A DNA stretch of 64,000 nt from Allomuricauda sp. (lineage in GTDB: Bacteria; Bacteroidota; Bacteroidia; Flavobacteriales; Flavobacteriaceae): the NCBI RefSeq assembly GCF_028280385.1, contig NZ_JANQLX010000013.1:62001-126000 (forward strand), written 5' to 3'. Each line of letters begins with the position of its first letter. Position 1 is the first letter of the stretch. Under the pieces are notes generated by a model, which had not been told where the DNA came from, did no database searches, and was given only the letters and a program-made list of their open reading frames with translations. This document shows, piece after piece, positions 48,221 to 55,891 of this stretch. A program made the translations under genes and the position numbers.

Positions 48221-48526
48221 ATGAAAGAATATATCAAACAGGCTTTTGGCCTGTACTACAACTATGACCGTAAAGGAACTTTACAATCGTTTTTAGAATT
48301 GATTGAGAATTACGAGAGCTACCGGGAGCTAGAATTAAAATTCCCGAACAAAGAGAGTAAAAATGAGTTTAAAGTCATACTGAACAAGGCATGGGATGAG
48401 TTCACAATTGGAAAGGACGTGTACTGGGTCAGCAAATATGTAGAACAGGTTGAGCAAATATTAATTCAAATCACAGAAAATTATGGAACAAATATTACGT
48501 TACCGTTACAACGGGCGCAATTATAA
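48221..48526 (+). CDS. Small island protein of unknown function, 101 aa
   Basis: An acidic-helical protein (MKEYIKQAFGLYYNYDRKG ...). It is lysine- and aromatic-rich with no motif I recognise. Its last 44 bp overlap the start of the 58-aa frame at 48483, which suggests a coupled operon leading to the polymerase-like gene. Confidence 0.6.
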   Translation: MKEYIKQAFGLYYNYDRKGTLQSFLELIENYESYRELELKFPNKESKNEFKVILNKAWDEFTIGKDVYWVSKYVEQVEQILIQITENYGTNITLPLQRAQL

Positions 48527-48659
48527 GAACATGAAAGACCTATGCTTAGGCGAGGGTATATCAAAACGAAAATTTTCAGTCCTTGTAAAAATGGGCTACA
48601 TCAAGAAATTGGATAATCAACTAAACATCGTGGCAAACCATGGAAGCAGTAGAAGTTAA
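48483..48659 (+). CDS. 58-aa helix-turn-helix-like protein
   Basis: ATG at 48483 gives MEQILRYRYNGRNYKNMKDL, then SKRKFSVLVKMGYIKKL, then a TAA at 48657-48659. The second half resembles small MerR/excisionase-type HTH proteins. It overlaps the preceding gene by 44 bp and the polymerase-like gene by 20 bp. An internal ATG at 48531 would give 42 aa. It may be an excisionase-like or regulatory factor. Confidence 0.5.
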   Translation: MEQILRYRYNGRNYKNMKDLCLGEGISKRKFSVLVKMGYIKKLDNQLNIVANHGSSRS

Positions 48660-50025
48660 AGAGCAAATAATACTGCCGTTGGGAGTTTACGAAGCAATTT
48701 TGGACTTGCCAATACATCAGGTTCAAAAACAAAAAGCATTTACCTTTTGCTATCAATTATTGCAATACGAGGAATGGAACAAGGACAAACGAATCAAATT
48801 TGTACGCTTTGGCAAAGCCCGTTTTATAGCCGAATACGGGTACACCTACTATGAGAAATTCTTAGAACCCCTAAAAGACAATGATATTGTTGAAGTGGAT
48901 GACTATTTTGCAGAATCTTTGCGTATACCAAAGGGTTACAAGGTAAATCCAAAGTTGATTTATCTTCATCCAGGGAAACTAAAGGGTCTTACCAAATATG
49001 TACACAACAAGCAAGAACAGGGTACAAACCAGTATTTAAAGGACTTTACTGCGTTTTACAGGGCATTGGTAATACCTCGTAAAGAAATAGTTGAAGCCAT
49101 AAATGCAAGACTAGAGGGCATAGAGGCCAACCTGTTGCTCAATGAGGATATTCCGCAAGGCACTTATAAAATAAAAACAGCGAAAGGTAAGTGGGTTTCC
49201 CGTAAAACGGATTACGCCATCAGGCACGCCAAGAAGCATGACCTTGATTCCATTTTGCACGATGGTAAAATTTACACGGACACGGTTAAGGATTTAGTTC
49301 CTAAGAAAAAACAGGACGTTACACAGGCAACGGTAGCCCAATTTAGCAATCTTAGGAAAGGTATATTGTATGCTCATACGGATGCGACTTCGGGCAGATT
49401 GCACCATAATTTCACCAATTTACCAAGTTATATTCTAGACATCATTGCCAAGGAGAACGCCTTGGTAGAAGTGGATGCCATCAACAGTCAGCCAGCTCTG
49501 TTGGCGAATATGTTGGGCAAAACCGTTGATCCTGTGTTTTACGACAAGGCGACTAAAGGTGAGCTTTATGAATACATGGCAAAAAAAATGGAGACTACAA
49601 GGGAAGAGGTCAAGCCAATAGTAATGAATGCCTTGTTTGATGACAGTCCAAAATATGTGTCAGAGCACAGAGAACTGCTTGCCAAAATATTTCCAGACTT
49701 GGGAAAGGCCATAGTCAGAATTGAAAAGGAAAGCAAGGAAAGACTGAGTATAAGTTTGCAAAAATTCGAGGTGGATTTATTTATAAAACAAATACTTCCG
49801 GCACTTTTAAAAGAGGGTATTGCAAGTTGTACCAAGCATGATTCCGTTATCATTAAGTATAACAAAAAAGACTTTAAAAAGCTGATTGACATCATGCAGA
49901 ACGTTCTAAAGAACAAGGGTATCGAGATGTTTTTCAAGGTACATTTTCACGAGGTTGACAAGAATCTTTACTTCAACCAAAATAGGGTGTCACGCACACC
50001 CCCATGTGCCTACCCCAAATTCTAG
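48640..50025 (+). CDS. Minimal family A / T7-RNAP-type polymerase-like protein
   Basis: A 461-aa protein. Residues about 1-105 form the winged-helix-like domain shared with the 81-aa protein. From about 252 a palm/fingers region follows: SGRLHHNFTNLP (like the GRL...NLP of PolA), motif A VEVDAINSQPALLANML (Asp279), motif B REEVKPIVMNALF (Arg321, Lys325, Phe333, spacing R-x3-K-x7-F), and motif C KHDSVII (Asp401). The Met four residues after Lys and HDS in motif C recall T7-type RNA polymerases, whereas GRL...NLP and motif spacing recall PolA. No exonuclease domain is seen. Template and product (DNA or RNA) cannot be decided. Confidence 0.62.
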   Translation: MEAVEVKEQIILPLGVYEAILDLPIHQVQKQKAFTFCYQLLQYEEWNKDKRIKFVRFGKARFIAEYGYTYYEKFLEPLKDNDIVEVDDYFAESLRIPKGYKVNPKLIYLHPGKLKGLTKYVHNKQEQGTNQYLKDFTAFYRALVIPRKEIVEAINARLEGIEANLLLNEDIPQGTYKIKTAKGKWVSRKTDYAIRHAKKHDLDSILHDGKIYTDTVKDLVPKKKQDVTQATVAQFSNLRKGILYAHTDATSGRLHHNFTNLPSYILDIIAKENALVEVDAINSQPALLANMLGKTVDPVFYDKATKGELYEYMAKKMETTREEVKPIVMNALFDDSPKYVSEHRELLAKIFPDLGKAIVRIEKESKERLSISLQKFEVDLFIKQILPALLKEGIASCTKHDSVIIKYNKKDFKKLIDIMQNVLKNKGIEMFFKVHFHEVDKNLYFNQNRVSRTPPCAYPKF

Positions 50026-50179
50026 TGTTTATAGGGCTTTCCAAGTCATTTTTGAGCATCAAATCATATCCATTTTGAGGGTATGCACTTTATGGTACAA
50101 AAACAAAAGTGGTAAATGCTCGTAGAGTATTTACTTATTGTATTAGTTATTGCTATTGCACTATTTAGGGTGTAATAGG

Positions 50180-50228
50180 GAAAAAGAGGTGCGATTCCGA
50201 GCGGAAGTTCGGTTCACACCTTCTTCAT
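50180..50228 (+). other. Compact two-stem structured element
   Basis: GGTG (50188-50191) pairs with CACC (50217-50220), and CCGA (50197-50200) with TCGG (50209-50212); flanking AAGA/TTCTT extends the outer stem. It lies between the polymerase-like gene and the 197-aa gene and might be a small RNA or a 5' UTR element. No T-run follows, so it is not a standard terminator. Confidence 0.4.
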
Positions 50229-50282
50229 TTTAGATAGGCAGTAAGTAGCTGCCAAATAATCATTTTAATTTTTACAGAAGAA

Positions 50283-50876
50283 ATGAAAAATTTTAAACGT
50301 CAGATTTTAGAACAGAACGGTGATGAAAAAAACAATCTCATCACTTCATTTAACAATGCGATACGAATTATAAGCGAGTATCAGTCGGAACTAAATGCCA
50401 AATTCAAAACGCTTTATTCGGTAGCCGAAGTTATCGGTTTCATCGAACGGCCAGAAACACTAAAGGCACTGTTTGATGAACAGAACCTTTTGGCAGCAAT
50501 TGAAAAAGCCAAAGCCGTAGGCATAAACGTCAGTGTACTGGAAGGACTGGATTCCATACCGCTCTCTAAAATTCAGAGTGATGCATTGAACAAGCTGCAA
50601 AGCTTCAAAAAAACCACTCCATTCATGTACGGCTTATCAAGCAGCGATTGGATGGATGCGGACGGCAATATATCCGTTTCAGAACGAGTGGAAGAGGCCT
50701 TTACAGAGGCCACGACCACCTACACGGTAAATGAAAAATCAAATAGCAGACTGAAATCATTGGAAGCGGTTGAAAAACACCTGCAACAATACCCCGATGA
50801 TGCTCCGACGCTCAAACGAATACTATTCTACGGACACAAGCCCAACAGAGCTTATGTCAACTATGGTCAACAATAA
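50283..50876 (+). CDS. Island protein of unknown function, 197 aa
   Basis: A helical, soluble protein (MKNFKRQILEQNGDEKNN ...) with no signal or membrane segment and no motif I recognise. TPFMYGLSSSDWMDADGN in the middle is distinctive. It ends about 55 bp before a strong terminator, so it closes the polymerase module. Confidence 0.65.
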   Translation: MKNFKRQILEQNGDEKNNLITSFNNAIRIISEYQSELNAKFKTLYSVAEVIGFIERPETLKALFDEQNLLAAIEKAKAVGINVSVLEGLDSIPLSKIQSDALNKLQSFKKTTPFMYGLSSSDWMDADGNISVSERVEEAFTEATTTYTVNEKSNSRLKSLEAVEKHLQQYPDDAPTLKRILFYGHKPNRAYVNYGQQ

Positions 50877-50930
50877 TTCTTCTGTGAAAATAGTATTAGG
50901 GCTTAGACATCCCTGATGCTTGTCTTTTTA

Positions 50931-50964
50931 AGGAACGTGATACAATCTTCACGTTCCTTTTTTT
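50931..50964 (+). terminator. Strong terminator closing the polymerase module
   Basis: AGGAACGTGA (50931-50940) pairs perfectly with TCACGTTCCT (50949-50958) around an 8-nt loop, followed by a run of T to 50964. Confidence 0.88.
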
Positions 50965-51705
50965 ACGCATTGCTTACCCAACTCACCACAGGCTGAACGA
51001 ACGTGTACCAAATCGTCTGAAATTCGGTTCAAAAACGAAGAAAAGCGTACACTTCCCCAACGATGCAAAATTTCGGCTATAAGAAAAACTCGAGTATTAC
51101 TCACATATTATCGAATTCCTCAAATTGCTCCATTTGCAACAAAAAGGATCAAATATGAGTACGCGCGAGCAGACGATAATTGCCAGTAAATTCCAAAAAA
51201 AAAATCGAGCGATTTTGATTTCTTAGACAAATTCTACGGTCGAACTTCGGATAAAAACGTTAAAAACCGGAGCACTCCCAATTATTGATACAGACGATAC
51301 CAGCGTGTTAAATGCAGAACCGAGGTATACATACCAAATTCAAGCAAAACCGAAACATGAAGACCCCTAGATAAGCGTACAGATGTGCTACGGAAGCAAA
51401 GGATCCTCTTTTTTTAAAAAAGGTAGGGCTGACCCTTCTCCTTGATGTGCTGATGGGATGAATAGCCTAAGTAGGTGAGCAAGATTTACACTATAAAATT
51501 ACCACTTCCTTGCCATCAAATAAAGAAAATACGTTGAGTCAAGGAATAAAAACGTTTAGTTTCAAGAATCTGAATTTCAACTAATTAATTCCTGATTTCA
51601 ATGCCAACTGATACTATTTTCCCACAGGTAAGGTTATGTTTGTACTGTTCCACTTTATAAACGCCCGTTTAGTTTTAGGAACAAAATCTCAAAAGCCTGT
51701 CAATT
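50965..51705. other. 741-bp gene-free region between island modules
   Basis: No credible gene. It contains AAATCG/CGATTT near 51203-51216 flanked by an A run, a T7/A6 tract at about 51410-51424, a hairpin CTTCGG/CCGGAG around 51247-51275, and the word ATAAAAACGTT twice (about 51252 and 51547). It could be an origin, a transfer or resolution site for the resolvase at 51706, or decayed genes. Confidence 0.45.
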
Positions 51706-52374
51706 ATGGAAAAATTCGTTGCTTACTACAGAACCAGTACCTCTGACCAAAATTTAGGACTGGATGCACAACAAAGTCAAGTGCTGGCATACTTAGCCAA
51801 AAATAACGACAACCTGTTACTAAGAGAGTTTCAAGAGCAGGAAACTGGTACTAATAAAAAGCACCGACCAAAGCTGGCCGAGGCTATCCAATTATGCAAG
51901 CAAGAGGATGCCACATTGATAATTGCAAAACTGGACAGGCTTTCCCGTAACGTTGCATTTATATCCTCATTGATGGACAGTAAGGTTAAGTTTAAAGCCC
52001 TTGACCTGCCCGATGCTACGAACCTTACCATTCACATTTTTGCAGCCATAGCGCAGCACGAAGCCGACCTCATAAGCAGTAGAACAAAGGCAGCACTACA
52101 ACAATTAAAGGAACGGGGTGTACAATTGGGCAGCCCCCAAAACCTAACACAAGAAGCAAGGGAACTGGGGTGGATGGCCAATGCCTTAAAAGCAGAGGCA
52201 AATCCAAACAACATCAAGGCACAAGCACATATAGCACTACTAAAGAAAGAGGGGCTTACCCTGCGCCAAATGGCCTGCAAACTCAACGAAGCTGGCTTTA
52301 CGACCAGTACGGGCAAGCAATTCCGAGCCAATACGGTACGCCGATTGCTGAGCAGACTAGAGCAGGCAGCATAA
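51706..52374 (+). CDS. Small serine recombinase (resolvase/invertase family)
   Basis: A 222-aa recombinase. The catalytic domain begins FVAYYRTSTSDQNLGLDAQ (nucleophile Ser about 11) and contains IIAKLDRLSRNVAFI and FAAIAQHEADLISSRTKAAL. A C-terminal HTH (about 180-220, with TLRQMACKLNEAGFTTSTG) binds DNA. It is a second recombinase of a different type from the integrase at 45287, suggesting a composite island or dimer resolution. Confidence 0.9.
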   Translation: MEKFVAYYRTSTSDQNLGLDAQQSQVLAYLAKNNDNLLLREFQEQETGTNKKHRPKLAEAIQLCKQEDATLIIAKLDRLSRNVAFISSLMDSKVKFKALDLPDATNLTIHIFAAIAQHEADLISSRTKAALQQLKERGVQLGSPQNLTQEARELGWMANALKAEANPNNIKAQAHIALLKKEGLTLRQMACKLNEAGFTTSTGKQFRANTVRRLLSRLEQAA

Positions 52375-52407
52375 TGCACTAGCCAATAAAATCCACCTCA
52401 ACCACGT

Positions 52408-52443
52408 ATTCGGGGAGAGACAACTTTCTTTAATTCCCCGAAT
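52408..52443 (+). terminator. Hairpin after the resolvase gene
   Basis: ATTCGGGGA (52408-52416) pairs perfectly with TCCCCGAAT (52435-52443), 34 bp after the resolvase stop. Only TTTC follows, so termination is likely but not certain. Confidence 0.55.
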
Positions 52444-52565
52444 TTCTCACCAGAGGTATTTCTGGGAGTTATTATAACTGCTTAATAAACAGTGAAATAG
52501 AATTTGGAAAAATAGCTACTAACTGTAACCTTTTTTATCATATATGGGTTAGCTATATTTAAGTC

Positions 52566-52889
52566 ATGGGAACAATAAACAAATCAGATTTTGATAGTGA
52601 CGGGTTTTATCCAGTAAGTGATGACCGCCTTTCTACATTAAGAGATTCCAGTTTCAAAGTATTAGGATATGAGTTTGATGATAATTCTGGTCAACTGCTG
52701 GTTTGTGTCAAACTTGCAATAAAAGAGGTAATTAATGGTGATGAATCTATAAGGGAAAAAAAGATAATACCAAATTACAAAGGCAATGACCCCGAAGCTA
52801 TGGGTGAAGAAGAAATACCAAAAGATGTTATACTGGTCATTAGGTTCCTCGAAGCAACAAACCAATCCAAAAAAGGTAACTGCGATTAA
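52566..52889 (+). CDS. Small acidic protein of unknown function, 107 aa
   Basis: A soluble, acidic protein (MGTINKSDFDSDGFYPVSD ...) with a probable beta-sheet core. No motif recognised. It is the first of a run of plus-strand single genes with wide spacers. Confidence 0.55.
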   Translation: MGTINKSDFDSDGFYPVSDDRLSTLRDSSFKVLGYEFDDNSGQLLVCVKLAIKEVINGDESIREKKIIPNYKGNDPEAMGEEEIPKDVILVIRFLEATNQSKKGNCD

Positions 52890-52951
52890 TTTATGTTGCC
52901 CCTTCTCATACCTTAGGAGTTCATCGTAATTTATTTAAAAAGGTTTGGTTG

Positions 52952-53164
52952 GATTATACATTGAAAGCCTAACCTCAACCCCTATTAATGGCGTCACAAA
53001 CCGTTACAAACAGAGTTTGACCTAAATTTAATATAGTTAGCAAGACATTATATCCAGCTTCCTTTTAAAATATTGAGAACTAGTTTTTATAGGTTTTATT
53101 CCTATTTTGGTGTAATATCGATGTAAAACACATCGATATAGACAAGTTGCCTGCAATTTGAGAA
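52952..53164 (+). promoter_or_regulatory. Shared leader, copy 1 (before the channel gene)
   Basis: About 213 bp homologous to 54687-54907. Both share AAACCGT, a run AAAATATTGA, an identical 20-mer (53092-53111, beginning GGTTTTATTCC and ending TTTTGGT) that looks like a promoter, and an inverted repeat. Here the inverted repeat is ATATCGATGT (53115-53124) / ACATCGATAT (53130-53139), perfect, 25 bp before the start codon. The end GACAAGTTGCCTGCAATTT resembles the right ends of other cassette sites. Confidence 0.7.
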
Positions 53165-54550
53165 ATGAGCATAGTAGATAAAATTTACGAAGAAAATGGA
53201 AGTGTAACAGAAGAAGAGTTACTTGAAAAAATCATTGATGAAAAAGAACTATCTGCTTTAGACTTATGGTTACTTCCTCAATATGTCTTTGATGAATGGA
53301 GAAAGAAACACGACTATCCACGAATTCTAGATAACTTTAAAAGAAGATTACCCAGATTCAAAGAATGGATGAAAGAGTTTGAACTTACGGATGACATTCT
53401 TATGGATGGTTATATAAGTGACTTCCTAAGGTTCAAATACACAGATATTAAAAAAGACCATATTTTTCACTTACTAAAAGTGACTTTTAATGGACGAACT
53501 AAACATCAGGTCTGGTATAAATACAATAAAGATTCCTTACATAATCAAAACGAAGTTACTTATGAGTACGTAAGAAGTTTTCAAAGTTATTTTGAGTGGT
53601 GTGAACTAAATAAAATTAGTGGCCACGAAATAATTGTAGATAAATATTATCAAGCTTATGAGAATGAAGAGGTTTATTACAACTTTGACTTAAGGCTGCT
53701 AAAAATGGGCAGAATAGAACCACCCGTTAATGTTTTAGGTCAAATCTTGAGACAAAAAAAGATTGAATTTGTGAATGTCAGCGGTCTCGAGCTGAATGAT
53801 AAAATAAGCAATAATCGATCTATTGAATTTATTTTCTGTGTTTGCGACAACATTACTTGCAAACATCTTCATACTCACTTTTTCACATTTGATAATTCTA
53901 GTGTAAGAAATTTAAATATCTCAAATTCAGAAATTAGTAATTGGAAATTCATTAATTCAATTACAAACGGTAGAATAAAAGATTCACTAATAAAAAATAC
54001 TAGAATCTGGGGAGGGAACTTTACACCTATTTTTGAAAATAGTGAGCCCGAAAATATTGGAGTTTGGTATAAGAACCTTGAACATTCACCTAATTTTGAT
54101 AGGACATACAGAAACCTTTACAAAGCACATACTGAAATAGGAAATTATAAAGAAGCCAATAAGTTTAAAATTCTAGAATTAGATTTTAAAAGAAAGCAGA
54201 CCAAAGAATTTTGGAATAAAGTAAACTGGTCAATAGATAAGTACTTTTGGGGTTATGGAAGAGAGCCAAAAAGAATAATATTTTTTACCTTCTCAATAAT
54301 CGTTTTGTTTGGTTTAATTTTTTCATTAATGCCTAGTCAATTAATTCCACAAGATATTTTATTGACATTAAACGGAATTGAAAGGGTTTTATATAGTTTT
54401 TATGTTAGTGCAGTCACCTTTGTAACATTAGGATTTAGTGATGTCTATCCGAATACAGGTTTCGCCAAATTATTGGTCTCAATTGAGGCAATTATCGGAG
54501 CTCTTTCATTAGGAGCTTTAATCGTAACATTAACAAAAATAAAGGATTAA
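53165..54550 (+). CDS. Pentapeptide-type protein with C-terminal potassium-channel domain
   Basis: A 461-aa protein. Residues about 1-250 form a soluble helical part; about 255-300 has loose pentapeptide-like repeats (SSVRNLNISNSEISNWKF). The C-terminus has two transmembrane helices (about 375-397 and 430-458) with a pore loop and selectivity filter TFVTLGFSDVYP, of the 2TM ion channel type (PF07885). It could be an ion-conducting defence effector that depolarises the membrane; that is inference from the neighbours. Confidence 0.75.
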   Translation: MSIVDKIYEENGSVTEEELLEKIIDEKELSALDLWLLPQYVFDEWRKKHDYPRILDNFKRRLPRFKEWMKEFELTDDILMDGYISDFLRFKYTDIKKDHIFHLLKVTFNGRTKHQVWYKYNKDSLHNQNEVTYEYVRSFQSYFEWCELNKISGHEIIVDKYYQAYENEEVYYNFDLRLLKMGRIEPPVNVLGQILRQKKIEFVNVSGLELNDKISNNRSIEFIFCVCDNITCKHLHTHFFTFDNSSVRNLNISNSEISNWKFINSITNGRIKDSLIKNTRIWGGNFTPIFENSEPENIGVWYKNLEHSPNFDRTYRNLYKAHTEIGNYKEANKFKILELDFKRKQTKEFWNKVNWSIDKYFWGYGREPKRIIFFTFSIIVLFGLIFSLMPSQLIPQDILLTLNGIERVLYSFYVSAVTFVTLGFSDVYPNTGFAKLLVSIEAIIGALSLGALIVTLTKIKD

Positions 54551-54560
54551 AAATTGCAGG

Positions 54561-54682
54561 TAACAATCGTTATAAATAATTGCTTGTTCTCACCTACTTC
54601 TGAAAATCCAGATGAGTTTTCATCTTAGTGCTTGCTTGTTAAGTCATAGGCTAAAACCACATAACTGTTCATAGTTTAATTA
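54561..54682. repeat. attC-like palindromic site B (decayed)
   Basis: Starts 11 bp after the channel stop with AACAATCGTTATAAATAATTGC, then CCTACTTCTGAAAATCC and CTAAAACCAC. It is homologous along its length to site D (56814-56938), but its central and right arms no longer pair well. Part of the 357-bp gene-free stretch 54551-54907. Confidence 0.55.
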
Positions 54683-54686
54683 TTGG

Positions 54687-54907
54687 GTATAATTATAGAT
54701 CCAAAGACCTACCTCAGCTCCCAATAATGGAATAACAAACCGTATGCATTTAAAGTATAGCGTAAAACATAATTAGCTGCGCATTACTTTTAGCTTTTCC
54801 TTAAAAATATTGAAAAACTAGCCTTTATCGGTTTTATTCCTATTTTGGTAGTATATAGGTATAAAATATCTATATAAACAAGTTGGCTGTAATAGAAATT
54901 AGCACAA
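54687..54907 (+). promoter_or_regulatory. Shared leader, copy 2 (before the TIR-like gene)
   Basis: Diverged copy of 52952-53164. The identical 20-mer is at 54830-54849. The inverted repeat is ATATAGGTAT (54853-54862) / ATATCTATAT (54866-54875), with different bases from copy 1 but pairing kept (one G-T). The right end AACAAGTTGGCTGTAATAG again resembles a cassette end. Confidence 0.7.
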
Positions 54908-55738
54908 TTGGAAAAAGAAAAGATAATAGAAGAACTAGAGGAATTCAAAAATGCTATCAATACTTGGTATTCAGTTCAAATGACTAACGCTGAATCTAAA
55001 GAACTAAGATCTAAAATAAATAGAAAGAAAACCTTTGTAGAGAAAACCATAAATCGGACTGGAGCTGTCAAAAGATTTGATTGGTACCCACCACCAGCTG
55101 TGGGCGGATTTATAATGAAAGGTGTAAACCCATTCGATGTTTTCTTTGACCCACCTTATGGTGTTGATATTGCAGCTATGATTACGGATTCAATAGACCA
55201 GGCAATTGGAGTAATCGAAAGTCAGGAAAATTTTTCGATAGATGTAAAAGAAAAATCTACTCAACCAAAAATCACTTCAACTAAGACTAAAAATTCAAAA
55301 AAAGTATTTATCGTTCACGGTCACGATAATGAATTAAAAGAAACATTAGCTCGCTTTTTAGAAAAAATAGACCTAGAGCCAGTTATTTTACATGAACAGG
55401 TAAATCGTGGACTGACTATTATTGAAAAATTCGAGGCGAACTCTGATGTACAATTTGCAATCGTTTTAATGACGCCTGATGATGTTGGGAACAGTAAAGC
55501 AAATGCAGACAATTTAAATGCAAGAGCAAGGCAGAATGTCATATTAGAATTGGGGTATTTTATGGGCAAACTGGGTAGAAATAAAGTCTGCGCATTAATT
55601 AAAGGAAACGTGGAAAGGCCATCGGATTATGACGGGGTAGTTTATATCGCAGTTGACAATTCTGACGGATGGAAATTATTACTAGCAAAGGAACTTAAAC
55701 AATCAAAATTAAACTTTGACGGAAATAAAATATTTTAA
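54908..55738 (+). CDS. TIR-like nucleotide-binding domain protein (PF10137 / CAP12-like)
   Basis: A 276-aa protein, TTG start at 54908 (no ATG in place). The N-terminal helical part (about 1-130) includes FDWYPPPAVGG. The C-terminal TIR-like domain (about 135-260) has KVFIVHGHDNELKETLARFL, the putative catalytic Glu in RGLTIIEKFE, FAIVLMTPDDVG, RARQNVILELGYFMGKLGR and VCALIKGN. Related domains act as NAD-degrading effectors in anti-phage systems (CBASS, Pycsar). No cyclase is nearby, so the trigger is unknown. Confidence 0.85.
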   Translation: MEKEKIIEELEEFKNAINTWYSVQMTNAESKELRSKINRKKTFVEKTINRTGAVKRFDWYPPPAVGGFIMKGVNPFDVFFDPPYGVDIAAMITDSIDQAIGVIESQENFSIDVKEKSTQPKITSTKTKNSKKVFIVHGHDNELKETLARFLEKIDLEPVILHEQVNRGLTIIEKFEANSDVQFAIVLMTPDDVGNSKANADNLNARARQNVILELGYFMGKLGRNKVCALIKGNVERPSDYDGVVYIAVDNSDGWKLLLAKELKQSKLNFDGNKIF

Positions 55739-55748
55739 AACTACTACA

Positions 55749-55878
55749 GCCAATAATGGTTATAATTCAGCTTGGCTGTGGAACAAAAAATAAAAGTAAA
55801 CTATAACTATATCCTGATTTCTTTACGGAATACTCCGTTGGACGATTCCATGCTGAAATCATAGCCGGACAGACGGGC
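55749..55878. repeat. attC-like palindromic site C
   Basis: Begins 10 bp after the TIR stop. Arms GGTTATAATTCAGC (55758-55771) and CCATGCTGAAATCATAGCC (55848-55866) are inversely repeated with small mismatches; a central hairpin ACGGA/TCCGT lies at 55825-55838. The palindrome fills the space between two genes. Confidence 0.6.
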
Positions 55879-55891
55879 GTAATTTAACTGA

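Noticed and set aside
47183..50025. Retron or reverse-transcriptase (DRT) system
   Set aside because: The polymerase-like protein has no YxDD motif or RT fingers pattern; motif C is HDS, of the family A type.
50188..50220. Group II intron end
   Set aside because: A GTGCGA word and a short hairpin recall group II introns, but there is no domain V consensus, no intron-encoded protein and no split gene.
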